Assembly (NCBI GenBank): GCA_947473805.1
Contig: CANJGB010000003.1
Span: forward strand, 88,010-152,009
Source: Alphaproteobacteria bacterium
Lineage (GTDB): Bacteria > Pseudomonadota > Alphaproteobacteria > Ferrovibrionales > Ferrovibrionaceae
Length of the DNA: 64,000 nt
Reading direction: 5' to 3'
Below, piece after piece: positions 6,616-15,192 of the stretch (its first letter is position 1; every line of letters starts with the position of its first letter). The notes beneath the pieces were generated by a model. It did no database searches. It saw only the letters and a list, made by a program, of their open reading frames with translations, and was not told the origin of the DNA. The translations under genes and the position numbers were made by a program.

Positions 6616-7937
6616 CGATGGCATTGGAACCTGCGGCCTTGCGCCGCCGCTTCGAAGCCGCGAAGGCGCGCCGCAGCGTCTGGGAGTCGCTGTGGCAGGA
6701 CTGCTACGACCATGCACTGCCCGGTCGCGCGCCCGGATCGTCCGGCGATCTGCGCCGGGGTGAGCGCCTGTATGACGGCACCGCGCCCGATGCGGTAGAT
6801 CAGCTGGCCGCCAGCCTGTTGGCCGAACTGACGCCGCCCTGGTCGCGCTGGTTCGGCTTCACGCCCGGGCGCGATGTGCCAGACGACGCGCGCGGCCAGG
6901 TGGCGCCGCAGTTGGATCGCGCCGCCGCCAGCCTGCAGACGCATTTCGACCGCAGTAACTTCGCCGTCGAGGTACATCAATGCTATCTCGATCTCGTAAC
7001 CGCCGGCACCGCGTCGCTGCTGTTCGAAGAAGCGGCACTCGGCGATACGTCGGCATTTCGCTTTACGGCTGTGCCGCTGGAGGAAACCGTGCTGGAAGAG
7101 GGGCCTGACGGCCGCCTCGACACCACGTTTCGGCGCAGCGAACCCACGGCCGCGCAACTGGCCGCACGTTTTCCCGCCGCAGTGCTGCCCGACACGATCA
7201 AACGCAAGGTCGAGCAGGAGCCTGATACGCGCATCGCGCTGATTGAGGCCGTGGTGCCCGATGGCTTCGGCTACGCCTATGCCGCCATGCTGGAAAGTGG
7301 CGACGACGGCGATGCCTTCCTGGCGGAGGGAAAGTTTTCGCGCTCGCCGTTCATCAATTTCCGCTGGCTCAAGGCGCCTGGCGAAAGCTATGGCCGCTCG
7401 CCGGTCATGAAGGCGCTGCCCGACATCAAGACCGCCAACAAGGTGGTCGAACTGGTCCTCAAGAACGCGTCGATAGCGGTCACCGGCATCTGGCAGGCGG
7501 AAGATGACGGCGTCCTCAATCCTGCCAATGTCCGACTGGTGCCTGGCGCAATCATCGCCAAGGCGCCGGGCTCGGCCGGTCTCACACCGCTCCAGGCACC
7601 AGGACGGTTCGACCTGTCGCAGTTGGTGCTCGACGATCTGCGCAGCCGGATTCGCCACGCGCTGCTGGCCGACCGGCTTAGCCAGATCGATACACCGCGA
7701 ATGACCGCGACCGAAGTGCTGGAGCGGGGTGCGGAGATGAGCCGCCTGCTGGGCGCCACGTTCGGGCGCCTGCAGGGTGAGCTGCTGACGCCGCTGATCC
7801 GGCGCGGCCTCGCAATCCTGCAGCGCCGCGGCGAGATCCCGTCCTTTGCACCCGATGGCCGCGACGTCGCGTTGCAGCACCTCTCGCCGCTGGCGCGCGT
7901 CCAGGCCCAGGCCAATGTGCAGCCGGTCCTGACCTAG
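6612..7937 (+). CDS. Head-tail connector (portal) protein, interrupted by an amber codon
   Basis: A T7 gp8-like portal that forms the dodecameric DNA channel at the capsid vertex. Family marks are the start RRRFEAAKARRSVWESLWQDCYDHALP, the acidic D-G-T-A-P-D-A-V-D-Q-L-A-A-S-L segment (LYDGTAPDAVDQLAAS) and TPPWSRWFGF. The frame ends at TAG (7935-7937) after 441 codons. The same frame then runs on for 49 codons (LERIGALGPEAAACVD, then LATTLGVPGELVRET) to TGA at 8085-8087, and that tail matches the usual portal C-terminus. The gene is therefore truncated by a nonsense mutation or is read through. Its start overlaps the previous stop. Confidence 0.85.
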   Translation: MTMALEPAALRRRFEAAKARRSVWESLWQDCYDHALPGRAPGSSGDLRRGERLYDGTAPDAVDQLAASLLAELTPPWSRWFGFTPGRDVPDDARGQVAPQLDRAAASLQTHFDRSNFAVEVHQCYLDLVTAGTASLLFEEAALGDTSAFRFTAVPLEETVLEEGPDGRLDTTFRRSEPTAAQLAARFPAAVLPDTIKRKVEQEPDTRIALIEAVVPDGFGYAYAAMLESGDDGDAFLAEGKFSRSPFINFRWLKAPGESYGRSPVMKALPDIKTANKVVELVLKNASIAVTGIWQAEDDGVLNPANVRLVPGAIIAKAPGSAGLTPLQAPGRFDLSQLVLDDLRSRIRHALLADRLSQIDTPRMTATEVLERGAEMSRLLGATFGRLQGELLTPLIRRGLAILQRRGEIPSFAPDGRDVALQHLSPLARVQAQANVQPVLT

Positions 7938-8087
7938 CTTGAACGCATCGGTGCGCTGGGGCCGGAGGCCGCGGCTTGCGTCGATACGGTCGCGGCGGCG
8001 CGCTGGCTGGCCACCACCCTTGGCGTGCCGGGCGAACTGGTGCGCGAGACCGGCGAGATACCGGTTCCCACTTCCCCGGTTCAATGA
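7935..8087 (+). other. In-frame portal extension beyond the TAG codon
   Basis: After the TAG at 7935 the frame continues for 49 sense codons with host-like GC-rich third positions to TGA at 8085. The encoded segment has the connector-family ending (GALGPEAA, GVPGELVR). The scaffold gene starts 11 bp later with AAAGGA before it, so operon spacing is normal only if the portal ends at 8087. Confidence 0.8.
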
Positions 8088-8098
8088 AAGGACGACCC

Positions 8099-8779
8099 AT
8101 GACCGAGATGAATATCCCCGAGAAATTCCGCGACCCGCAGACCGGCGAAGTCCGCCTCGACGCGCTGTTGAAATCCTACGGCGAACTGGAAAAGCGCCTG
8201 GGCCAGATGATCAGCCTGCCGGGCGATGGCGCCGGCGCAGACGAGCGCCAGCGTTTCCACCGCGCACTGGGCGTGCCCGAGAGTCCGGACGACTACGACA
8301 TCCGCTTCGACGACGCGCGCTTTGCCGCCGATCCGGATGTGAACCGCCGGCTGCACCAGGCCGGGTTGACGCCGGGCCAGGTGCAGGTGGTGTATGACCT
8401 GGCGACCGAGTATCTCGGCCCCGCGGTCGAGCGGATGGGCGCTGAGTTCGAGGCTCAGCGGCAGTCGGACCGGCTGACCGAGCGCTTCGGCGGGCAGGAG
8501 AAGTGGCGTGAAATCTCGCGCCAGCTGAAGTCTTGGGGCGAGGCCAATTTGTCGCCCGAAGTGCTGCATGCCCTGTCTTGCACCGAGGAAGGTGTTTGCG
8601 CCATGCATGCCATGATGCAGAAGGGCGAGCCTGGTTTCGGTTCCGGTGCCGGCATGAAGGCCGGACTGTCCGAGGCCGACCTGACCCAGATGATGCGCGA
8701 CCCGCGCTACTGGAAGGGTCGCGATCCCGACTTCGTATCGAAGGTCAGCGCCGGCTTCCGCCGCCTATACCCCGACTGA
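8099..8779 (+). CDS. Capsid assembly (scaffolding-like) protein
   Basis: A 226-aa acidic helical protein in the gp9 (scaffold) position between portal and capsid. It has KFRDPQTGEVRLDALLKSYGELEKRLG, typical of podoviral scaffold or putative-protease N-termini, then HRALGVPESPDDYDI, and a C-terminal end GRDPDFVSKVSAGFRRLYPD that may bind capsid. Scaffold proteins shape the procapsid and leave before DNA packaging. The ATG at 8099 follows AAAGGACGACCC. Identity rests on position plus the KSYGELEKR and RFHRALGVPE patterns, which recur in podoviral scaffolds. Confidence 0.75.
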   Translation: MTEMNIPEKFRDPQTGEVRLDALLKSYGELEKRLGQMISLPGDGAGADERQRFHRALGVPESPDDYDIRFDDARFAADPDVNRRLHQAGLTPGQVQVVYDLATEYLGPAVERMGAEFEAQRQSDRLTERFGGQEKWREISRQLKSWGEANLSPEVLHALSCTEEGVCAMHAMMQKGEPGFGSGAGMKAGLSEADLTQMMRDPRYWKGRDPDFVSKVSAGFRRLYPD

Positions 8780-8925
8780 TCAGCGCCGGCCATGGCCGGC
8801 ACCCCGAACTTGCGCGCCATCGACAACCGCCCCGCATCCAGCGTGGCGGCCGGCGGCGCGTTGCGCGCCTGCGGCCCCTCGGGACAACCGCGTGCCCGCC
8901 TTAACGCAACCGCAAGGAGATCAAC
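8780..8925 (+). other. Noncoding gap before the capsid gene with a 16-bp palindrome
   Basis: The 146-bp gap holds the perfect palindrome GCCGGCCATGGCCGGC at 8785-8800 just after the scaffold stop. A GC-rich frame crosses the gap but looks like a shadow of the capsid gene. A good ribosome site (AAGGAGA) precedes the capsid ATG. Confidence 0.5.
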
Positions 8926-9744
8926 ATGTCGACCTCGGTCGAGAACAGTTTCAGCAAGCAATTCGAAAAGGAAGTTCACCTTGCCTATCAGCGCATGGGC
9001 TCGAAGCTGCGCAACACCGTCCGCACCAAGAGCGGCGTCAAGGGATCGTCCACCGTTTTCCAGAAGGTGGGCAAGGGCACGGCCAGCACCAAGGCCCGCC
9101 ACGGCAAGGTGCCAGTCATGAACGTCGACCATGCCGCGGTCGAATGTACCCTGGCCGACTACTATGCCGGCGACTGGGTCGATGCGCTGGATGAGGTCAA
9201 GGTCAACCACGACGAACGCGGGGTGATCGCCAATGCCGGCGCCTACGCGCTCGGCCGCAAGACCGACGACCTGATCATCGCGCGCCTCGACACTTCGACC
9301 AACTTTGCGGGCGCCAACAGTGATGGTCTGACCAAGGCCAAGGTGCTGACGGCATTCGAGATGCTGGGCGCTGCCGACGTGCCCGACGACGGCGAACGCT
9401 ATGCCGTGGTCGGCTGGAAGCAGTGGAGCCAGTTGCTCGACATCGAGGAGTTCGCCAATGCCGACTATGTCGGCGACGACGACCTCCCCTGGCGCGGCAC
9501 CCAGGCGAAGCGCTGGCTGGGTTCGCTGTGGTTTCCGCATTCGGGCCTCAGCGCGTCGAGCAGCGTGCGCCTGTGTCACTGGTACCACCGCACGGCCCTG
9601 GGCCATGCCAGCGGCGCGGACGTGAAGACCGACGTCACCTGGCACGGCGACCGGGCGGCGCACTTCGTCAACAACTCGATGAGCCAGGGCGCCGTCCTGA
9701 TCGACGCGTCGGGCGTCGTCACCCTGCGCTGCCTCGAAAGCTGA
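8926..9744 (+). CDS. Major capsid protein, podoviral type
   Basis: A 272-aa capsid protein that builds the icosahedral shell. It begins MSTSVENSFSKQFEKEVH, then AYQRMGSKLRNTVR, a start shared by short HK97-fold capsids of T7-like phages and alphaproteobacterial prophages. Further support comes from the VDHAAVECTLADYYAGDWVD stretch and the C-terminal ADVKTDVTWHGDRAAHFVNN. There is no N-terminal protease or delta domain. Its position after the scaffold and its strong AAGGAGA site fit high expression. A decoration-like gene and a strong hairpin follow. Confidence 0.85.
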   Translation: MSTSVENSFSKQFEKEVHLAYQRMGSKLRNTVRTKSGVKGSSTVFQKVGKGTASTKARHGKVPVMNVDHAAVECTLADYYAGDWVDALDEVKVNHDERGVIANAGAYALGRKTDDLIIARLDTSTNFAGANSDGLTKAKVLTAFEMLGAADVPDDGERYAVVGWKQWSQLLDIEEFANADYVGDDDLPWRGTQAKRWLGSLWFPHSGLSASSSVRLCHWYHRTALGHASGADVKTDVTWHGDRAAHFVNNSMSQGAVLIDASGVVTLRCLES

Positions 9745-9754
9745 GGAGAAGAGA

Positions 9755-10024
9755 ATGGCCTACAGTTCCAAGAACCTGTCGGTGCTGGGTTATGCCAACG
9801 GCTTCACGCTGTGGCATTACACCACCACCGACACGGCGGCGACGACGGACAGCAGCGGCTATCTGAATGCCGCATCCGACCTGCTGCGTGTCGGCGACTT
9901 CATCTTCGCCAACACGGATACCGGCGGCACGCCGGCGCACGGCATTTTCGTCGTGCGCGCCAATAGCGGCGGGGTGGTCGATCTCGCCAATCTGACCGCG
10001 TTCGGCGGCAGCAACACCGACTGA
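9755..10024 (+). CDS. Capsid decoration/stabilisation-like protein
   Basis: An 89-aa all-beta-looking protein (SVLGYANGFTLWHYTTTDT, then ASDLLRVGDFIFANTDTGG and GIFVVRANSGGVVDLANL). It starts 10 bp after the capsid stop and shares its transcript. Small beta-rich proteins at this position usually decorate or stabilise the head. Similar proteins accompany capsid genes in alphaproteobacterial prophages, to my recollection. The specific role is inferred from position. Confidence 0.6.
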   Translation: MAYSSKNLSVLGYANGFTLWHYTTTDTAATTDSSGYLNAASDLLRVGDFIFANTDTGGTPAHGIFVVRANSGGVVDLANLTAFGGSNTD

Positions 10025-10031
10025 TGCGTCT

Positions 10032-10077
10032 CCCGCCATCGCCACCGACAGTCGTCGGTGGCGATGGCGGGGCTTTT
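10032..10077 (+). terminator. Strong intrinsic terminator-like hairpin after the head genes
   Basis: A perfect 18-bp stem (10032-10049 with 10054-10071) closed by AGTC is followed by GCTTTT. It sits between the capsid/decoration genes and the tail tube A gene, where T7 has its Tphi terminator after gene 10. Partial readthrough would lower tail expression relative to capsid. Confidence 0.85.
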
Positions 10078-10093
10078 ATGCCGGAGGAAGAAG

Positions 10094-10663
10094 ATGTCGC
10101 TCTCCGCTCTCGAACTTTGCGCCCGCGCCCTGATCAAGATTGGCGCGGCGCCGATTGCCGCCTTTACCGAGCCGACCGCCGAGGCCGAGGTTGCCCGCAA
10201 CCTGTACGGACCCGTGTGCGATGCCCTGCTGACCGCCCATCCGTGGAGCTTCGCTACCGCGCAGGCCAGCCTGCCGCGCCTGGTGGCCGAGCCGGTGGCC
10301 GATTTCGCCTTTGCCTTCCAACTGCCGCCCGACTTCCTGCGCGCGCTTTCGGCCGGCGAGGGGGCGGGCTCACGTGGCCTCGTCTACCGCATCGTCGCCA
10401 ACCGCCTGCATACCGACGCCGAGGAGGTGATGCTGAACTATGTCTTCCGTCCTGCCGAAGGGGGCTTCCCGCCCTTCTTCGACTATGTGCTGATCGCGCG
10501 CCTTGCCGCGGAGTTCTGCATGCCGCTGACCGAAAGCACGGCGCGCACCGAGGTGCTGGGGCAGATGGCCGAGATGGAGTTTCGCCGCGCCAAGCTGGTC
10601 GATAGCCAGCAGAACACGCCGGCCGCACTGGATGACTTTACGCTGATCGGGGCGCGAAGCTGA
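10094..10663 (+). CDS. Tail tubular protein A-like
   Basis: A 189-aa homologue of T7 gp11, the gatekeeper ring joining portal and nozzle. It opens with SLSALELCARALIKIGAAPIA, then YGPVCDALLTAHPWSFATAQASLPRL, which is characteristic: a first helix, a WxF motif, then VADFAFAFQLPPDFLRAL. The ATG at 10094 follows GGAGGAAGAAG and is preferred over the ATG at 10058, which lies inside the terminator hairpin region. It overlaps the tail tube B start (TGATG). Confidence 0.85.
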   Translation: MSLSALELCARALIKIGAAPIAAFTEPTAEAEVARNLYGPVCDALLTAHPWSFATAQASLPRLVAEPVADFAFAFQLPPDFLRALSAGEGAGSRGLVYRIVANRLHTDAEEVMLNYVFRPAEGGFPPFFDYVLIARLAAEFCMPLTESTARTEVLGQMAEMEFRRAKLVDSQQNTPAALDDFTLIGARS

Positions 10664-12573
10664 TGCCGTACGTCCGCCAGGCAAAGACCAGCTTCACCGC
10701 CGGTGAGATCGCGCCGGAACTGCTGGGCCGCCACGACCTCAAGAGCTACGAGAACGGCGCCGCGCGCCTGCGCAACGTCGTGGTCAAATCGACCGGCGGT
10801 GTTTCGCGCCGGCCAGGCCTCGCCTTTGTCGATACCGTGCCGGGGCCGGCGCGCCTCATCGCCTTCGCCTTCAACACCGAACAGGACTACCTTCTGGCCG
10901 TCGTTGACGGCGGAATGCGGGTCTTTCGCGATGATGCGCTTGCGACAACGGCGGTAACGCCCTGGACCGAGGCGCAGCTGGACCAGCTCTCCTGGACCCA
11001 GGATGCCGACACCCTGATCGTCTGTCATCCCGAGGTCGCGCCGCGCCGGATTACCCGCACCGGTCATACCAGTTGGACCATCGCGGGCTTTACATTCGAT
11101 ACCGACGCGACGACCGGCGCCTGCAAGCAGCCCTATTTCCGGTTCGCCCCGGCCACAGTGACGCTGACGCCATCGGCCACGACGGGGACGATTACGCTTA
11201 CTGCTTCCGCCAGTTTGTTCCAGGCCGGGCATGTGGGCGCCCGGTTCCGCCTGGACGGCAAGGAAGTGCAGATCTCGGCGGTGACCAGCGGCACGGTGGC
11301 GACGGGCTCGGTGATCCAGACTCTGACGGGTACGGCCGCTACGAAGAACTGGGACGAGCAGGCATTTTCCCCTGTGCGCGGCTGGCCCCTGACCGCCGCC
11401 TTTCATCAGAGCCGGCTGGTGTTTGGCGGATCGCGCGACCTGCCGAACCGGATCTGGATGTCGCGGACGGCGGCGCCGGAGAACTTCGATCTCGGCACCG
11501 GTCTCGACGATGAGGGTATCGAGTTCGGGTTGCTGGCTGACCAGGTCAATGCCGTTTGCGCCCTGTTTCCAGGCCGTCATCTGCAGGTCTTCACGTCGGG
11601 TGCAGAGTGGATGGTCAGTGGAGAGCCGTTGACGCCGGAACGGGTCGAGGTGCGACGCCAGACGCGGGTCGGCAGTCCGCCAGACAGGTTTATTCCGCCG
11701 CGCAACGTCGACGGCGCCACGCTATTTGTCGCCCATTCGCGTCGCGCGCTGCACGAGTTCGTCTATACCGACCTCGATCAGGCCTATGCGGCGGCCGACC
11801 TGGCGCTGCTTGCGCCGCACCTGTTTGTGCCGCTGATCGTCGATCTCGATTTCGACGCGATGCGGCGACTGGTCTTGGCGATTACCGACGACGGGTATTT
11901 GGCTGCCTTGACGATTTATCGCAGCGAACAGGTAGCCGCCTGGACGCGCTTCGACATGGACGGGGCGTTCCGCCGTTGCGCAGTGGTCGGCGACGACACC
12001 TATGTCCTTGTCGAGCGAGGTGAATTTTGGTGCATCGAACGCTTCGACGGCGCATTTGGCACCGACTCATGTCTGGCGGGAACAGCGACGCCGGCAACTG
12101 CCGCGTGGTCGGGACTCGAACATCTCGAAGGTCGTGAAGTTCGTGTCGTGGCCGACGGCAGCGATCTAGGCACGAAGACTGTCGAGGATGGCGAGCTGGC
12201 GATCGATCGCGTCGCCTCAGCAATCGAAATCGGACTGTCATTCCGGCACGAAGTCATGCCCCTGCCTCTGGTGCTTGAGCCCCTCGCGGGTGGCCATGTT
12301 GCGCCGATGCGGCTGGTGCGTGCGCGCTTTCGCCTGGAAGCCAGTGCCGCCCTACAGATCGACACCGGGCGCGGACTGCAACCGGTGCCTTTTCAGTCGG
12401 TTGGCGGTGGCGGCCTGCTCGATGCTGCGCCGGCCCGCTTTACCGGGGACAAGGAGGTGCGGGCGCTGGGCTGGGTACGCGGGCCGGAACAGCCGCTCTG
12501 GCGCATTGAACAGGACAGTCCACTGCCCTGCACCATTCTTTCCGTAATGACCGAAGCCAAGGGAGCCGACTGA
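10663..12573 (+). CDS. Tail tubular protein B-like (nozzle)
   Basis: A 636-aa T7 gp12-like protein that forms the tail nozzle. The signature start is KTSFTAGEIAPELLGRHDL, then YENGAARLRNVVVKSTGG and VSRRPGLAFVD, shared by podoviral nozzle proteins. A long series of beta-propeller-like strands follows (FVAHSRRALHEFVY, YLAALTIYRSEQVAAWTRFD). It is a little shorter than T7 gp12 (794 aa). The start overlaps the tail tube A stop by TGATG and the stop overlaps the next start, so the three genes are tightly coupled. Confidence 0.85.
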   Translation: MPYVRQAKTSFTAGEIAPELLGRHDLKSYENGAARLRNVVVKSTGGVSRRPGLAFVDTVPGPARLIAFAFNTEQDYLLAVVDGGMRVFRDDALATTAVTPWTEAQLDQLSWTQDADTLIVCHPEVAPRRITRTGHTSWTIAGFTFDTDATTGACKQPYFRFAPATVTLTPSATTGTITLTASASLFQAGHVGARFRLDGKEVQISAVTSGTVATGSVIQTLTGTAATKNWDEQAFSPVRGWPLTAAFHQSRLVFGGSRDLPNRIWMSRTAAPENFDLGTGLDDEGIEFGLLADQVNAVCALFPGRHLQVFTSGAEWMVSGEPLTPERVEVRRQTRVGSPPDRFIPPRNVDGATLFVAHSRRALHEFVYTDLDQAYAAADLALLAPHLFVPLIVDLDFDAMRRLVLAITDDGYLAALTIYRSEQVAAWTRFDMDGAFRRCAVVGDDTYVLVERGEFWCIERFDGAFGTDSCLAGTATPATAAWSGLEHLEGREVRVVADGSDLGTKTVEDGELAIDRVASAIEIGLSFRHEVMPLPLVLEPLAGGHVAPMRLVRARFRLEASAALQIDTGRGLQPVPFQSVGGGGLLDAAPARFTGDKEVRALGWVRGPEQPLWRIEQDSPLPCTILSVMTEAKGAD

Positions 12574-13010
12574 TGAGTGCTTTTGAGACGGTTATGGCCG
12601 GCGCGAACATCGGCATGTCGGTGTTGCAGAGTGCGCAGCAGCGCAAGGCCCAGATGCAGGCCGCTGAGGCGCAGGCGCAGTCGCAGACCGAAGCACTAAA
12701 CCGCGCCCAGGCCGATGCCACGGCCGAGCGTGCGCAACGCCTGGACCGCGCCCTGGCCGCGCGCCGTGCCGGTTTTGCCGGCGCGGGAGTTTCTGCCGAC
12801 GGTTCAGGCGCGGCGATCCTGGCCGGCATGACGACGGAAACCGCCGACGCCGCTGCGCGCGAGGCGGCTCGCTTCGATGCCGCTCGGTCCGATGTGCGCC
12901 TTGGCCTCGCCACCAAGCAGCGGCTCAGCCTGCTGGACCGCAACGCCAGCTACTGGGACACGGCAAAACGGTCCTACGCCCTCGGCCGCCAATTGTGGCC
13001 CAACGTCTGA
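12573..13010 (+). CDS. Small internal virion-like protein
   Basis: A 145-aa helical, Ala/Gln-rich protein in the gp14 position. An N-terminal glycine-bearing hydrophobic helix (ETVMAGANIGMSVLQSAQQ) is followed by a long coiled-coil-like stretch (AAEAQAQSQTEALNRAQADA), then FAGAGVSADGSGAAILAGM, a motif typical of gp14-type and related internal proteins. In T7, gp14 forms the outer-membrane pore during DNA ejection. The large partners gp15 and gp16 are missing here. The start overlaps the tail tube B stop. Confidence 0.7.
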   Translation: MSAFETVMAGANIGMSVLQSAQQRKAQMQAAEAQAQSQTEALNRAQADATAERAQRLDRALAARRAGFAGAGVSADGSGAAILAGMTTETADAAAREAARFDAARSDVRLGLATKQRLSLLDRNASYWDTAKRSYALGRQLWPNV

Positions 13011-13050
13011 CACGCAACGCCCGTTTCCATACATCCCAAGGAGTTCAGCG

Positions 13051-15081
13051 ATGACCGATGTTACCATCGGCGCGGGTCTGCCGCGCGTCCAATACGAGGC
13101 GAGCGGCAGCCAGACTGTCTTTACCTTTCCGTTTCCAATCTTCGCGGCGGGCGACCTTGCTGTCTGGTTCGGCGACGGCGATGCGCCCACGACACATACG
13201 ATCTCCGGAGTTGCGCAGAGCGCCGGCGGCAGCGTGACCTTTGCCATGGCGCCGCCGGCCGGTACACGCATTACCCTTCTGCGCGCAATGCCGATTGCCC
13301 GGGCGACTGACTTCCAGGAGGCGGGAGAGTTCCGCGCCGCGGCGATCAATGAGGAACTGGATCGCCTGGCCATGATGATCCAGCAGATCGATGAGAAGAC
13401 GGCCAGGGCGGTGAAACTCCGTCCGACATCCGTCTCGGTCGAGGCCAACCTGCCGGACCCGTCACCTGGATACCTGCGCTGGAACGAAGCGGGTGACGGG
13501 CTCGTGCTGGACCAAGTGCCGCAGTCGATCGCCGATGCGGCGGCGGCAAGCGCTCTGGCGGCGGCCGGCGCCGCATCCGCCGCTTCTTCGTCCGCAGCAG
13601 GGGCGTCAACCAGTGCGAGCGGTGCGGCGGGATCAGCCTCCACCGCCTCCGGTGCGTCATCTTCGGCATCGATGGCTGCGGGAAACGCCGCCGTCTCTGC
13701 CACCGCCGCCGCCGCATCAGCGTCTGCCGCCGCGGGATCAGCGGCTAGCGCCGCCGGTTCCGCCGCCACTGTCGATATGCCGACCGAGCGCACGCGAAAT
13801 GACTTGGCAAACCTCCGTGAGCGCGTGCGTGTGAAGTTCAACTCCAGTTCTGCACCGCAGCCCTCGTTCGGCATGGATTTCATCCAGGGCCTCGGGCTCG
13901 ATGCGCTGACCTTCGTCCGGGCCAGCGTGGCGACTTGGTATGATGCGGCCGGTGTGCTACGGACCGCGGCGACGAATGTGCCACGGTACGACCACGATCC
14001 GAAGACAGGGGCGCCGCTTGGCCTGCTGATCGAGGCACAGCGGACAAACATCCTCTGGCCTTCGAATGATTTCAGCCATTCCAACTGGGACAAGGCCGGC
14101 GATCCTGTCAGCGTGACGGCCGGTCAGGCGGCGGGGCCGGACGCCACGGCGTCGCTTGCAAAGATTGCCGCGAATGGAGGCTATGATCGCCATATTGCGA
14201 CGAACAACGCGTCGGCGGCCTGCAGCGGCGGTACGACCTACACGCTGTCATGCTACGTGAGGAAGGGAACGGCCGACTGGATTTATGTCGGCGATACGGG
14301 CGACACAGCCTTTCACGGCGCCTTCTTCAACCTTGCCGCCGGATCCGTCGGCACGACCGACGGCACAGTAATCGCAAAAACGATCAAGGATTGCGGCAGC
14401 GGCCTGTACAGGGTGACGGTGACCTTCCAGCGAACAAACGGCGGTTTCATCTATGCTGCAGTTGGGCCCTCGCCCGGGGATGGCGTGACAAGCTTTTCAC
14501 CTGCCGGGACACCTGAATCTGTTCATGCTGGGTTCGTCCAGGTCGAGGCGGGACTGTTTGCCACGATGCCAATCGCGACGGTGACGGCAGCGGTGACGCG
14601 CAGTGGCGACATCGCATCTGTTGCCTCTCTCGGCGCATGGTTCAGTTCGGCTGAATTCACTGTCATGGCAGAGTTCATGTTGCAGGGCGTGGAGACACCA
14701 GCAAATCAGTGCGTGTTTAGATACGAGGATGCAGCTGCTTCAAACTATGCAATTCTTCTAGCGAGGTACTTCAATTCAAACAATTCTAGATGCTTTACTA
14801 ACTCCGCCGGAGTGATTGACGGAGACCTTATCACCGGCACTTTGAGCACTAGCGATGTAGTTCACAAGGCCGCTATGCGCGTCGGCCTGAATGCGTTTTC
14901 CGGTTCGCTGAATGGTGGCGGCGTGGTGATGGATGCAGCCTCAAGTTTGCCGTCGGGATTGACGAGGATTTCACTCGGATCGGCCGAACTGGGATATTTC
15001 CCCCTCATGGGTTGGCTGCGCTGCTTGGCGCACTTTCCACGCAAACTTAGCGATGCCCAACTCCAGAGTTTGAGTGGATAA
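13051..15081 (+). CDS. Tail fibre / receptor-binding protein
   Basis: A 676-aa fibre. Residues 1-150 resemble the T7 gp17 N-terminal particle-attachment domain (VQYEASGSQTVFTFPFPIF). Residues 161-240 are almost pure Ala/Ser/Gly, a likely flexible or coiled trimer linker. The C-terminal region (about 420-676) has beta-sandwich or LamG-like patterns (FTVMAEFMLQGVE, AAMRVGLNAFSGSLNGGG, LRCLAHFPRKLSDAQLQSLSG), as in carbohydrate-binding fibres. Codons for residues about 545-610 are much richer in A and T than the rest, suggesting a recently acquired receptor-binding segment. The ATG at 13051 follows AAGGAG and replaces a longer frame reaching back into the preceding gene. Confidence 0.85.
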   Translation: MTDVTIGAGLPRVQYEASGSQTVFTFPFPIFAAGDLAVWFGDGDAPTTHTISGVAQSAGGSVTFAMAPPAGTRITLLRAMPIARATDFQEAGEFRAAAINEELDRLAMMIQQIDEKTARAVKLRPTSVSVEANLPDPSPGYLRWNEAGDGLVLDQVPQSIADAAAASALAAAGAASAASSSAAGASTSASGAAGSASTASGASSSASMAAGNAAVSATAAAASASAAAGSAASAAGSAATVDMPTERTRNDLANLRERVRVKFNSSSAPQPSFGMDFIQGLGLDALTFVRASVATWYDAAGVLRTAATNVPRYDHDPKTGAPLGLLIEAQRTNILWPSNDFSHSNWDKAGDPVSVTAGQAAGPDATASLAKIAANGGYDRHIATNNASAACSGGTTYTLSCYVRKGTADWIYVGDTGDTAFHGAFFNLAAGSVGTTDGTVIAKTIKDCGSGLYRVTVTFQRTNGGFIYAAVGPSPGDGVTSFSPAGTPESVHAGFVQVEAGLFATMPIATVTAAVTRSGDIASVASLGAWFSSAEFTVMAEFMLQGVETPANQCVFRYEDAAASNYAILLARYFNSNNSRCFTNSAGVIDGDLITGTLSTSDVVHKAAMRVGLNAFSGSLNGGGVVMDAASSLPSGLTRISLGSAELGYFPLMGWLRCLAHFPRKLSDAQLQSLSG

Positions 15082-15090
15082 CGCCTGAGT

Positions 15091-15118
15091 TCACTGTCGA
15101 TCCGCGTCGGTACAGTGA
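15091..15118 (+). repeat. Inverted repeat between tail fibre and terminase genes
   Basis: TCACTGT (15091-15097) and ACAGTGA (15112-15118) are perfect complements around a 14-nt interior that can extend the pairing. The 111-bp gap holds no other gene; a small-terminase reading frame is not visible. No T-tract follows, so it is not a standard terminator. Confidence 0.45.
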
Positions 15119-15192
15119 TGCTCTCTGGATATGGGCAACTATAGGCGCGATCGATGGTTTCGGCGCGATGGCTATCAGGTAGGCAATCTTAA

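Noticed and set aside
8792..9121. Open frame from ATG 8792 crossing into the capsid gene
   Set aside because: Arg/Ser/Pro-rich shadow of the capsid frame with no domain; the capsid ATG with AAGGAGA fits better.
13530..13780. GCC/TCC-rich repeats in the tail fibre gene
   Set aside because: They encode an Ala/Ser/Gly linker; the units are irregular and do not form a tandem array or CRISPR.
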